Shown here in pieces: positions 1 to 8,741 of a DNA stretch of 64,000 bases. This DNA is from Candidatus Pseudomonas phytovorans (lineage in GTDB: Bacteria > Pseudomonadota > Gammaproteobacteria > Pseudomonadales > Pseudomonadaceae), in the NCBI GenBank assembly GCA_029202525.1, contig CP119325.1, positions 4,996,001 through 5,060,000 on the forward strand, given 5' to 3'. How positions within the stretch are numbered: the first letter of the stretch is position 1; every line of letters begins with the position of its first letter. Below the pieces are notes generated by a model. It had not been told where the DNA came from. It worked only from the letters and a program-made list of their open reading frames with translations, and did no database searches. The translations under genes and the position numbers were made by a program.

Positions 1-2660
1 CTGAACAACAACAGCAGCAAGCCGAGCTGCAGGTGCGCACCCACGAGCTCGAACAGGCGCTAGACACCGCACGCCAGGCGCTCGCCGACAGCCAGGCCCG
101 GCACAGCGAAAACGCACCGCGCCTGCGTCAGGCCTTCGCCAGCCAGGACAACCTGGCACGCCTGGACCAGGAGCTGGCAGCGCAGCGCAGTGCCAGCCAA
201 CAGGCTGAACAGCAAGTAGCCGATGGCCAGCAACAGGTACAGCAGCTGGATGACAACCAGCAACGCAGCCTGCAGCAACTGGCCCACATCGACACCGCAC
301 TGGCCGACAGCCAGCACCTGGCGGGCCTGGCCAATGCCTGGCATGCCTACCTGCCACAGCTGAAGCAGGTGATGCTGATCGGTGGCCGCCTGGCCAAGGG
401 CCGTGAAGAACTGCCCGGCCTGCAGGCCCAGGCCAGCCAGGCCAATGCGCACTTGCAGGCCGAGCGCGACAGCTACGACCTGCTGTTCCGCGAAGCCAAG
501 GCCGAACCGCAGGCACTGGCCGAGCAGATCGATCTGCTGGGCGGCATGCTGCAAGACAACCGCAAACAGCAGCGCGCCGTCGAAGAGCTGTCGCGCCTGC
601 ATGGCCGTGAGCAAGAGCTGCGCCAGCAGCTGAACACCCTGCGCGAACGGCAGCAGCAGGCCATGCAGCAGCGCCAGCACCTGATTGCCGAAGGCACCGC
701 CGCCAAGGCCGAGCTGGAAGCCGCCGAGCAAGCGCTGAACCTCACCCGCCAACTGCTGGAACGCCAGCGCCTGGCGCGCAATACCAGCGTCGAAGAACTG
801 CGCGGCCAACTGCGCGACGGTGAACCCTGCCCCGTGTGCGGTAGTGCCGAGCACCCGTTCCACCAGCCCGAAGCGCTGCTGCAGAGCCTGGGTCGCCATG
901 ACCAGGCCGAAGAAGACGCCGCACAGAAACAGGTCGAAACCCTCAACAGCAAGCTGGTGGAACTGCGTACCCAGTTGGGTGTGGTCAATGCCCAGCTCAA
1001 GGACTACCAACAGCAACTGCAGCAACTGGGCGACCAGCTGCAACCGCTGGTGGCCCAGGTACAGGCGCACAGCTTGTGGCCGGCCATTGCCCCGCAGGAC
1101 GATAATGCCCGTAGTACCTGGTTCGACGGCCAGTTGCGGCGCCTGGACGAAGAAATCGGCCACGACGAAAAGCGCCAGAGCGCCCTGCTCGCCCTGCAAA
1201 AAGACGCCGCCCGCCTCAACCAGCAACTGCAAGCTGCCCACGACGCCCAGCAGCAGGCCCAACGCCACCTGGAGCACCAGCACCAAGCCCTGGCCAACGA
1301 TGAGCAGCAGTTGCAGCAAGGCCTGAACGACCTGGCCGGCGTATTGCCCGAGGCAGCTCTCAAAGCCCTCAACGAAGACCCGGCCAATGCCTTCCTAGCC
1401 CTCGACCAGCAGATTGCCCAACGCTTGCAACAACTGGAGCAGCGCAAGGACGAACTGGAAGAACAGCAAGCCCGCCACGCACAGCTGGACAAATTGCGTG
1501 ACCAACAACAGGCGCGCGTGCAAGGCCAGCAGCAGTTGCAGCAGCAGCTGGCCGCTCTCGACGAGCAACGCCAGCAGGCCTTGGCTTCGCTCGGCGAACT
1601 GCTCGGTGAGCACACCAGCGCCGAGGCCTGGCAGCAGCACATGGACGCCACGCTGGAGCAAGCCCGCGTCCTCGACGCCGACACCGCCCAGCACCTGCAA
1701 GCGCTGCGCACCCAAGGTGTACAACTGGCCAGTGAGTTCAAGGCCAACGCCCAACAGCAACAGGCGCTGGACGCCGAGTGCCATCAGTTGCAGGGGCAGA
1801 TCGCACAGTGGCGCAGTGAGCACCCGGAACTGGACGACGCCGGGCTGGATCGACTGCTGGCCATGGATGATGCGCAAGTGATGGAGCTGCGCCAGCACCT
1901 GCAAAACGCCGAAAAAGCCATCGAACAGGGCCGCGTGCTGCTGCAGGAACGCGAACAACGCCTGCAACAACACGCTGCACTGATGACCGTGGACACTTCG
2001 GCCGAAGCCCTGCAGCAAGCCCTGACCGAGCTGCGCGAGCGCCTGGCCGGTCACGAGCAACAGTGCGCGGAACTGCGCGCGCAGCAGGCCGACGACCAGC
2101 GTCGCCAGCAGGCACACCAGGCGTTGGCGGCAGAAATCGAGCAGGCCCATCAGCAATGGCAACGCTGGGCGCGCCTGAACGCCCTGATCGGTTCGGCCTC
2201 GGGCGATGTGTTCCGCAAGATCGCCCAGGGTTACAACCTCGACCTGCTGCTGCACCACGCCAACACCCAGCTGCGCCAACTGGCCCGCCGTTACCGCCTC
2301 AAACGCGGCGGCAGCGCCCTGGGCCTGCTGGTGCTGGACACCGAGATGGGCGACGAACTGCGTTCGGTGCACTCGCTGTCAGGCGGGGAAACGTTCCTGG
2401 TATCGCTGGCCTTGGCCCTGGGCCTGGCCTCGATGGCTTCCAGCACCCTGCGCATCGAATCGCTGTTCATCGACGAAGGCTTCGGCAGCCTCGACCCCGA
2501 GTCGCTGCAACTGGCCATGGACGCCCTCGACGGCTTGCAGGCCCAGGGCCGCAAGGTGGCGGTGATTTCCCACGTGCAAGAAATGCACGAGCGCATCCCG
2601 GTACAGATCCAGGTGCGTCGCCAGGGCAATGGCCTGAGTGATGTGGAGGTGTGCGGGTGA
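1..2660 (+). CDS. sbcC: SbcC, exonuclease SMC-like ATPase subunit (3' part)
   Basis: Large subunit of the SbcCD (Mre11-Rad50-like) nuclease that opens DNA hairpins and processes breaks. The frame is open from base 3, so the N-terminal Walker A part lies before the window. Visible are a very long Gln/Ala-rich coiled coil, a zinc-hook CPVC motif at about base 830, a second coiled coil, the ABC signature LSGGE near base 2380 and a Walker B region (SLFIDEGFGSLD) near 2460-2500. The C-terminus is complete. The stop overlaps the start of the next gene. Known SbcC proteins are about 1,000-1,200 residues, so roughly a quarter is missing. Identity is secure. Confidence 0.95.
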   Translation, partial: EQQQQQAELQVRTHELEQALDTARQALADSQARHSENAPRLRQAFASQDNLARLDQELAAQRSASQQAEQQVADGQQQVQQLDDNQQRSLQQLAHIDTALADSQHLAGLANAWHAYLPQLKQVMLIGGRLAKGREELPGLQAQASQANAHLQAERDSYDLLFREAKAEPQALAEQIDLLGGMLQDNRKQQRAVEELSRLHGREQELRQQLNTLRERQQQAMQQRQHLIAEGTAAKAELEAAEQALNLTRQLLERQRLARNTSVEELRGQLRDGEPCPVCGSAEHPFHQPEALLQSLGRHDQAEEDAAQKQVETLNSKLVELRTQLGVVNAQLKDYQQQLQQLGDQLQPLVAQVQAHSLWPAIAPQDDNARSTWFDGQLRRLDEEIGHDEKRQSALLALQKDAARLNQQLQAAHDAQQQAQRHLEHQHQALANDEQQLQQGLNDLAGVLPEAALKALNEDPANAFLALDQQIAQRLQQLEQRKDELEEQQARHAQLDKLRDQQQARVQGQQQLQQQLAALDEQRQQALASLGELLGEHTSAEAWQQHMDATLEQARVLDADTAQHLQALRTQGVQLASEFKANAQQQQALDAECHQLQGQIAQWRSEHPELDDAGLDRLLAMDDAQVMELRQHLQNAEKAIEQGRVLLQEREQRLQQHAALMTVDTSAEALQQALTELRERLAGHEQQCAELRAQQADDQRRQQAHQALAAEIEQAHQQWQRWARLNALIGSASGDVFRKIAQGYNLDLLLHHANTQLRQLARRYRLKRGGSALGLLVLDTEMGDELRSVHSLSGGETFLVSLALALGLASMASSTLRIESLFIDEGFGSLDPESLQLAMDALDGLQAQGRKVAVISHVQEMHERIPVQIQVRRQGNGLSDVEVCG

Positions 2661-3250
2661 TCCTCTACTCGTTCCGCCGCTGCCCGTGGGCCATGCGTGC
2701 GCGCCTGGCCTTGCGCTATGCCGGATGCGAGGTGGACATCTGTGAGGTGGCGATGAAGAACAAGCCGGCAGAACTGCTGGCCTTGTCGCCCAAGGGTACA
2801 GTGCCGGTGCTGGATACCGGTGCCGGGGTACTGGAAGAGAGCCTGGACATCATGCGCTGGGCACTGGCGAAAAATGACCCGCAGGACTGGCAGTTAAAGG
2901 CCGATCCGGCGGCGGCGGAGCAGGCTGAAGCGTTGATTGCGCGCAACGACAGCACGTTCAAGGCGCAGGTAAACCTTTACAAGTATGCCGAGCGCTACCC
3001 GGCGCATTCCCGCGAACATTACCGCCAGCAGGCCGAGGCCTGGCTGGCGGAGCTCGAAGGTTTGCTTGACGGCCGGGCTTACCTGCTGGCCAATCACCCG
3101 AGCCTTGCCGATGCCGCGTTGTTGCCCCTGATGCGCCAGTTTGCCGGGGTCGAACCGCAGTGGTTCGCCGAGGCGGCTTATCCGCGAGTGCGGAGCTGGC
3201 TGGAGGGGTGGCTGGCTTCGGAGCTGTACAGGTCAGTAATGGCCAAGTAG
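2651..3250 (+). CDS. Glutathione S-transferase-like protein
   Basis: A 199-residue protein with an N-terminal thioredoxin fold that begins ILYSFRRCPWAMRAR; the CPxA motif at residues 11-14 resembles omega-class or SspA-like GSTs with a cysteine active site. A cis-Pro region (KGTVPVLD) and a helical C-terminal domain (about 90-195) complete the GST layout. It starts with GTG inside the 3' end of sbcC (10-nt overlap), so it is probably translationally coupled to sbcC. The substrate cannot be told from sequence; thiol transfer or redox repair is inference. Confidence 0.85.
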   Translation: MRVILYSFRRCPWAMRARLALRYAGCEVDICEVAMKNKPAELLALSPKGTVPVLDTGAGVLEESLDIMRWALAKNDPQDWQLKADPAAAEQAEALIARNDSTFKAQVNLYKYAERYPAHSREHYRQQAEAWLAELEGLLDGRAYLLANHPSLADAALLPLMRQFAGVEPQWFAEAAYPRVRSWLEGWLASELYRSVMAK

Positions 3251-3282
3251 CTCACACGCTCTTACAGGGGACAGAGCCAGGA

Positions 3283-3462
3283 TCAGGCGTGATGCTTGCC
3301 ACTCAGGGCCGCATGGAAATTGGCACTCTGGCGCAGGTACTGCTCGGTGTAGCTGTGGGTCGCGGCGGCCTTGCCGCTGCTGTCGGCATGGGCATGCGTT
3401 GGCAGTACGACCGAGGCGGAAATGGCGGATGCGGCAATAACCGGGAAGAGATTGAAGTTCAT
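3283..3462 (-). CDS. Small secreted peptide, 59 aa, unknown function
   Basis: A 59-codon minus-strand ORF, too short for most ORF cutoffs. It begins MNFNLFPVIAASAISASVVL and has a clear signal peptide with a likely cleavage after ...THAHA. The mature part is about 33 residues, hydrophilic and His-rich, ending GKHHA. A GAGGT Shine-Dalgarno-like sequence lies about 9 nt before the ATG. It follows the lactonase gene on the same strand. I do not recognise the family; a small periplasmic or exported protein is the most that can be said. Confidence 0.65.
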   Translation of the reverse strand: MNFNLFPVIAASAISASVVLPTHAHADSSGKAAATHSYTEQYLRQSANFHAALSGKHHA

Positions 3463-3575
3463 CTGGGCTGACCTCGACGGCGGTGGTTAGACGGTGGCCC
3501 GTTTGGGCCTTGGGTCAAACTTACGCCGCCGAGGCCGCAGGCAAAAATTCATTGCGGCATTACCGATTATCACGC

Positions 3576-4715
3576 CTATCGATATCGCTCAATGAACTTG
3601 AGGTCCGAGGGTGCATCTTGCTTCAGCGTCTGCACCGTCTCCAGCAACTTGCCACTGCGTGGGTCGCGGCGTATCACCACGATCTGGTTGCTCTTCTGGT
3701 TGGCCACCAGCAGGAAGTTGTCACTCGGGTCCAGGGCAAATTCCCGGGGGTGATCGCCTTCCACCGAACGACGCTGCAACAACGCCAACTGGCCATCGTC
3801 CTTGCTCACACCAAACACGACGATTTCATTGGCTGTGCCGCGGTTGCTCACGTACAGGAAACGCCCGTCCGCCGACAGGTGCAAACCACCTGCGGCCTTC
3901 GCTGCTGCCTCCTGGCGCTCGGTCAGAGGTAGGCGTTGGCGTTCGACCAGGTTGCCGTCCTGCACATCGAACATCACCACCTCGGCATTCATCTCCAGGG
4001 TGAGGTAGGCGTGCCGGCCCTTGGCGTCGAACAGCAGGTGACGCGGCCCGCTGCCCGGCGGCAAGGCCACGGAAGCAGGTATCGCCGCTGTCAGCGGGTG
4101 GTCCGCACTGGCACCGTCGTAGCGGTAGATGAACACTTGGTCGGCTCCCAGATCGCTGGCATACAGGTGCTGGCCATCCGGCGACAGCACCAGCGAATGC
4201 ACGTGCGCACCGGCCTGACGCTCAGGGTTGACCCCGCTCGCCATGTGCCGGGCCTGTTGCACCACGGGCTTGAGCTTGCCGTCCCTGGCCACCGGGATCA
4301 CCACCAGGCTGCCACCGGGGTTGGGGTTGACCGCGTAGTTGGCCACGAACAGGTAGCGCTGGTCACGGCTGAGGCTCGCGTGGGTGGGCTCGTCGCCCTG
4401 GGTGGCCACCTGGTTGAGTGGCTTGATTTCGCCTTTGCTGCTGATGCTGAAACTGCTGGCATGGCCCTGCGGGGTCTCATTCACCGCGAACAGCTGACGC
4501 TGGTCGGCTGACAAGACCAGCCACGAAGGGCTGACGCTCTTCACCACCTGCAGGGGCGTGGGGTCGATCTGGCCGGCCTTGTCGTCAAACTGATAGCGGT
4601 AAATGCCCTGGCTGGCGCCATCGGTGTAGCTGCCCACCAGCAAGGTCGCGCCGTGGGCGTTGATTGTCAGGGTCATCAGGCTAGCGGTCAGCAGGCTCGT
4701 CCAGGTCCGGTTCAT
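3576..4715 (-). CDS. Periplasmic lactonase-family beta-propeller protein
   Basis: About 379 residues from the ATG giving MNRTWTSLLTASLMTLT, a typical signal peptide cleaved near NAHGA. The rest reads as a seven-bladed propeller of the 6-phosphogluconolactonase-like family (PF10282), with repeated blade motifs such as LLVGSYTDG, LFVANYAVNPNPGG, LYASDLGADQVFIY, YLTLEMNAEV, LYVSNRGTANEI and LLVANQKSNQIVV. In-frame upstream starts at 4727 (ATG) and 4745 (GTG) exist and would overlap the preceding gene. The export signal argues against the cytosolic pentose-phosphate role of Pgl. The substrate is unknown. Confidence 0.85.
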   Translation of the reverse strand: MNRTWTSLLTASLMTLTINAHGATLLVGSYTDGASQGIYRYQFDDKAGQIDPTPLQVVKSVSPSWLVLSADQRQLFAVNETPQGHASSFSISSKGEIKPLNQVATQGDEPTHASLSRDQRYLFVANYAVNPNPGGSLVVIPVARDGKLKPVVQQARHMASGVNPERQAGAHVHSLVLSPDGQHLYASDLGADQVFIYRYDGASADHPLTAAIPASVALPPGSGPRHLLFDAKGRHAYLTLEMNAEVVMFDVQDGNLVERQRLPLTERQEAAAKAAGGLHLSADGRFLYVSNRGTANEIVVFGVSKDDGQLALLQRRSVEGDHPREFALDPSDNFLLVANQKSNQIVVIRRDPRSGKLLETVQTLKQDAPSDLKFIERYR

Positions 4716-4971
4716 CTTGGTCATCATCCGGGGCACGAAAGGCACTCATACAGACTAGCCGATGCTCGCCGTTGGCATCGTTGAGTTGCCATTCATCACC
4801 GGTGGCGACAGCGGCGGCGACTTCATCGGGGGTGAAGGACCAGCGGCGCAGCTGGCGGCCGTCCATGCATTCGACGGTGAGGCCGGATTCGTCGGCAGTG
4901 AAATCGAAGGCGTGCAGGCCGTCGATCAGGAGCATGTCGCAGGACTGCAGGGCGGTGGCTAGGGGGGACAT
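4681..4971 (-). CDS. DUF5629-like small protein
   Basis: A 96-residue acidic protein starting MSPLATALQSCDMLLIDGLH; it has no signal peptide or membrane segment and a very acidic tail (DDDQDEPDLDEPADR). It resembles the Pseudomonas DUF5629 family, recalled rather than searched. The longer frame back to 5064 runs into a REP element and is not credible. Its 3' end overlaps the possible long start of the lactonase gene, which suggests cotranscription. Function unknown. Confidence 0.7.
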   Translation of the reverse strand: MSPLATALQSCDMLLIDGLHAFDFTADESGLTVECMDGRQLRRWSFTPDEVAAAVATGDEWQLNDANGEHRLVCMSAFRAPDDDQDEPDLDEPADR

Positions 4972-5010
4972 GGTGGTACCAACAAGAAATGAATTGGCAT
5001 TATAACCCTT

Positions 5011-5129
5011 GGGGCTGCTCTGCAGCCCATCGCCGGCAAGCCAGCTCCCACAGGGACCACACAAATCTGAAGGCTTGCGCTGTACCTGTGGGAGCTGGCT
5101 TGCCGGCGATGGGCCGCAGAGCGGCCCCC
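5011..5129. repeat. REP pair (inverted)
   Basis: Two REP units face each other, with the core GCCGGCAAGCCAGCTCCCAC and its reverse complement around a roughly 35-nt unique centre. It sits between the DUF5629-like gene and the MMPL exporter gene, 3' of the latter. Such pairs are typical P. putida REP/BIME elements and form stable hairpins in transcripts. Confidence 0.85.
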
Positions 5130-5134
5130 TATGG

Positions 5135-7510
5135 TCAGTGGGCGAAAATCGAGCCCCCTTCCTTGCCCACCATCTTCTCCGGTTTGATCAGGAACCGCGC
5201 CAGCGCTGGCAACAGCCACAGTGCACCAAACATGTTCCACAGCAGCATGAAGGTCAGCATCAGCCCCATGTCAGCCTGAAACTTGATCGCCGAGAAGATC
5301 CAGGTGCATACGCCAATGGCAAGGCACAGCCCAGTGAACAGCACCGCCTTGCCGGTCGAGCGCAGGGTCTGGTAATAGGCCTCCTGCAACGGCAACCCGG
5401 CCCGCAGGAAGCTTTCCAGGCGGCTGTAGATGTAGATGCCATAGTCCACGCCAATGCCCACACCCAGCGCCACCACCGGCAAGGTCGCCACCTTCACGCC
5501 AATGCCCATGTAGGCCATCAGCGCATTGCCCAGCACCGAGGTCAATACCAGCGGCAGCACGATGCACAAGGTGGCGGCAAACGAGCGGAAGGTGATCAGG
5601 CACATCACCGCCACGCAGATGTACACCAGGATCAGGATGGTCAGCTCGGCCGACTTGATCACTTCGTTGGTCGCAGCCTCGATCCCGGCGTTGCCCGCCG
5701 CCAGCAGGAACTGCAGGCCCTCCTTGTTGTGGCTGTCGGCAAACGCCTTGGCCACAGCGGTAACCCGCTCCAGGGTTTCAGCCTTGTGGTCGTTGAGGAA
5801 CACCAGCACCGGCGCCAGCGAGCAGTCACCGTTGTACAGGCCGTCGGCACGGGCGATGGAGTTGTTGAGGATGTCCGGGTTACGCGACAGGGTTTCCCAT
5901 TTCAGGCTGCCCTCGTTCATGCCCTTGATCACTTGCTTGGACACGGTCACCAGGGAAATCGCCGACTGCACACCCGGGGTGTTCTGCATGGTCCACATCA
6001 GCTCGTCGATCGGCGCCATGGTCGAGTGGACCGAGCACTGCTCCGACGGGGTCTTGACCATGATCACCAGCACGTCGGAACTGGTCGAGTAGTTGCTGAT
6101 GATGAAGTTGTTGTCCTGGTTGTAGCGCGAGTCGGGCCGCAGCTCTGGCGCGCCCTGGTCAAGGTCGCCAATCTTGAGGTTCTGGCTGTACCACAGGCCA
6201 CCGGCGAAGGCGACCAGTGCCAGGGTCACGGAAACCGGTGCCACCTTGGCACTGGCGAAATTCGACAGCAGGCGCCAGAACGGGTGCTCACGGGTGGCGT
6301 CCTTCTTGCTGCGTTCGATGGCCTTCTTGCTGATGCCAACGTAGGAAATGGCCACCGGCAGCAGGATCAGGTTGGTGAACACAATCACCGCCACGCCGAT
6401 GGAGGCACCAATGGCCAGCTCGCGAATCACCCCGATATCGATGATCAGCAAGGTGATGAAGCCCACCGCGTCAGCGAGAATGGCAATCATCCCCGGCAGG
6501 AACAGCTGGCGGAAGGTGCGCCGGGCCGCCGTGAGGGCGTTGTCGGCGTCACTCGACTGCAAGGCGATCCCGTTGATCTTCTGCACCCCGTGGGAAATGC
6601 CGATGGCGAAGATCAGGAACGGCACCAGCATCGAGTAAGGGTCCAAGCCAAAGCCCACCGCGTGCATCAGGCCCAACTGCCACACCACCGCCACCAGTGT
6701 GGTGATGAGCACGGCGATGGTGCTGCGGATGCACCAGGTGAACCAGTACAACAGCACCCAGGTAATGGCCAGGGCGATGCCGAAGAACATTGCCACCATC
6801 ACCAGGCCGTCGATCAGGTCCCCGACCTTCTTGGCGAAGCCGACAATGTGAATCTTCACATTGGGGTTCTGCGCTTGGAACTTGTCGCGGATCTTCTCTT
6901 CCAGCAGGTGCGAGAACTGCTGGTAGTCCAGCTTCACCTGCTTGCCTGGGTCCTGCGGATCGGGGTAGCTCTCCAGCAGCGGTACATCGACGATGCTGGA
7001 CTTGAAGTTATTGCCCACCAGCCGCCCCACCTGGCCGGACTTGAGCACGTTGTCGCGCAGGGTGTCGAGGCTGTCCTGCGAACCGTTGTAGGTATTTGGG
7101 ATCACCTCGCCACCGGAAAAGCCCTCCTCGGTCACCTCGCTCCAGCGCACGCTGGGGCTCCACAGCGACTTCAGCCCGGCACGGTCGACACCGGGAATGT
7201 AGAACACCTCGTCATGGACCTGGCGCAAGGTCTCCATGTAGTCCTTGTCGAAGATGTCGCCATTCACCGCCTCCACCGAAATGCGCACGGTGTTGCCGAG
7301 GTTGGCCAGGTCGTTGCGGTGCTCCATCATCTGCTCGATGAACGGGTGCTGCAGCGGGATCATCTTTTCGAAGCTGGTGGAGGGGCGAATCTGCGTGGCC
7401 TGCCAGAACAGGAAAATGCTCACCACCACGCACAGGGCGATGACCACGGGGCGGTTGTTGAAGATCAGGCGTTCAAGGAGTGTGGCCTTGTCCTGGTGGT
7501 GCGGATGCAT
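5135..7510 (-). CDS. MMPL/RND-superfamily exporter
   Basis: A 791-residue inner-membrane protein with two MMPL/SSD-like halves. Each half has one N-terminal transmembrane helix, a large periplasmic loop and a cluster of five helices (for example VMVAMFFGIALAITWVLLYW and LTILILVYICVAVMCLITF). The conserved motif VALGVGIGVDYGIYIYSR is the RND/SSD-type GxxxDY element expected for proton coupling. I chose ATG 7510 because a GGGAG ribosome site lies 9 nt upstream. An alternative ATG at 7534 overlaps the stop of the preceding gene in an ATGA junction. Proteins of this group export lipids or hydrophobic compounds; the cargo here is unknown. Confidence 0.9.
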   Translation of the reverse strand: MHPHHQDKATLLERLIFNNRPVVIALCVVVSIFLFWQATQIRPSTSFEKMIPLQHPFIEQMMEHRNDLANLGNTVRISVEAVNGDIFDKDYMETLRQVHDEVFYIPGVDRAGLKSLWSPSVRWSEVTEEGFSGGEVIPNTYNGSQDSLDTLRDNVLKSGQVGRLVGNNFKSSIVDVPLLESYPDPQDPGKQVKLDYQQFSHLLEEKIRDKFQAQNPNVKIHIVGFAKKVGDLIDGLVMVAMFFGIALAITWVLLYWFTWCIRSTIAVLITTLVAVVWQLGLMHAVGFGLDPYSMLVPFLIFAIGISHGVQKINGIALQSSDADNALTAARRTFRQLFLPGMIAILADAVGFITLLIIDIGVIRELAIGASIGVAVIVFTNLILLPVAISYVGISKKAIERSKKDATREHPFWRLLSNFASAKVAPVSVTLALVAFAGGLWYSQNLKIGDLDQGAPELRPDSRYNQDNNFIISNYSTSSDVLVIMVKTPSEQCSVHSTMAPIDELMWTMQNTPGVQSAISLVTVSKQVIKGMNEGSLKWETLSRNPDILNNSIARADGLYNGDCSLAPVLVFLNDHKAETLERVTAVAKAFADSHNKEGLQFLLAAGNAGIEAATNEVIKSAELTILILVYICVAVMCLITFRSFAATLCIVLPLVLTSVLGNALMAYMGIGVKVATLPVVALGVGIGVDYGIYIYSRLESFLRAGLPLQEAYYQTLRSTGKAVLFTGLCLAIGVCTWIFSAIKFQADMGLMLTFMLLWNMFGALWLLPALARFLIKPEKMVGKEGGSIFAH

Positions 7511-7530
7511 GGTTATGCTCTCCCTGCTGG

Positions 7531-8547
7531 TCATCGGCTCGCCCCCTCGGCACCCTGGGCATCCGCCAGGTGTACACCGCCCTGCCCTACCAGCAGCAGG
7601 CCGCCATTGGCCAGGCCGCTCACGCCTGCCAGGGCGATGCGGTCGGCACGGTTGTACACACTGAAGGTCTGGCCGCCATCGGCACTGCGCAGCACGCTGC
7701 CGCCGTTGCCGACCAGCACCAAGGTGCCATCATCGAGAAGCGTAGCGCTTGCCAGGCCGAATTCGAGATCACCGCGCGCGGCTTTGAGTTCGATCGGCTG
7801 CCAGCTGTCACCAAAGTCGGTGGAACGGAACAGGTTGCCGCGCAGGCCGTAAGCCAGCAGGGTATTTGCCTGGGCAGTGCCGATCACGCCGAACAGCGAG
7901 CCCTCGTAGGGGCCCTGGACCTTGGCCCAGGTCTGGCCGTTGTCGGCGGAGCGGAACATGCTGCCCTGCTCGCCGACGATGAACAGGCCGGCGTCATGGA
8001 CCCGGGCGATACCATTCAGGTGCAACTGGTCGGGGTTGTCCAGGCGCTCGGCCACGTCGTGCCAGTGCTGGCCGCCGTCGGTGGTCTCCAGCAAGGCGCC
8101 GTAGGCACCCACGGCAAAGCCGTGTTGGGTATCGACGAAGGCGACATCGAGCAGGGGCGCTTCACGGGCGAGGTCTTCGAACTGCTTGGTCCAGGTCGCC
8201 CCGCCGTCGCTGCTGGCGAGGATCTGCGCATCATGGCCGACCGCCCAGCCGCGCTTGTCATCGAGGAAGAACACGGCGGTGAGCAACTGCCGGGTGGGTA
8301 CCCGGGCCTGGGTCCAGGTGTTGCCCTGGTCGTCGGAGAACAGGATGTGACCGCGATCACCCACCACAACCAGGCGTTTGCCCGCGTGGGTGGCGCCGAT
8401 CAGCAGGCTTTGGCTGGCCTTGGCCGATTCGGTGGAATATTCGTCGGCTGCGGCGGCCTGGGCACTGTCGGCCCATACCCCCAACACCAGCGCCAGCAGC
8501 GCACCGCTTGCCAATGGCCAGGCCCTGCGACTGATCTGCTCCCTCAT
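7531..8547 (-). CDS. Ycf48/BNR-repeat beta-propeller, exported
   Basis: A 338-residue protein starting MREQISRRAWPLASGALLAL, with a signal peptide cleaved near DSAQA. The mature part consists of BNR/Asp-box repeats (S-x-D-x-G-x-T-W), seen as SDDQGNTW, SSDGGATW, TTDGGQHW, SADNGQTW, STDFGDSW and SADGGQTF. This matches the Ycf48-like photosystem-assembly-factor fold, which in non-photosynthetic bacteria is found beside MMPL transporters. The stop overlaps a possible start of the exporter gene, so the two are a unit; a periplasmic accessory role for the exporter is inference. Confidence 0.88.
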   Translation of the reverse strand: MREQISRRAWPLASGALLALVLGVWADSAQAAAADEYSTESAKASQSLLIGATHAGKRLVVVGDRGHILFSDDQGNTWTQARVPTRQLLTAVFFLDDKRGWAVGHDAQILASSDGGATWTKQFEDLAREAPLLDVAFVDTQHGFAVGAYGALLETTDGGQHWHDVAERLDNPDQLHLNGIARVHDAGLFIVGEQGSMFRSADNGQTWAKVQGPYEGSLFGVIGTAQANTLLAYGLRGNLFRSTDFGDSWQPIELKAARGDLEFGLASATLLDDGTLVLVGNGGSVLRSADGGQTFSVYNRADRIALAGVSGLANGGLLLVGQGGVHLADAQGAEGASR

Positions 8548-8701
8548 GACTGCCCCCTTGTTGTGTTCTTGTTGGTGGGTCAATGCATTGCAGGTACTGC
8601 GAAAAGGCTGAATTAGAGGCCTGCAATAGCTTGAAGGGACTGTAGCGGGGATGTTGGCGGGGATACAACGGGCGGGGTGTTATGTTTTGTTGTCGGCTTG
8701 A

Positions 8702-8728
8702 AAAAGCCGGGGCCGCTGTGCGGCCCCA
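8702..8728 (-). terminator. Intrinsic terminator of pepN
   Basis: Read on the minus strand, GGGGCCGC-ACA-GCGGCCCC is followed by GGCTTTTT just after the pepN stop. Confidence 0.75.
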
Positions 8729-8741
8729 ATGTCTACCGGGC

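Noticed and set aside
60..1319. 419-codon minus-strand ORF rich in Leu and Gln
   Set aside because: Shadow of the sbcC coiled coil.
5009..7852. 947-codon plus-strand ORF
   Set aside because: It lies antisense to the MMPL exporter, begins in a REP element, and encodes a His/Gln/Gly/Val-rich string without domains, which is typical of a GC-rich shadow frame.
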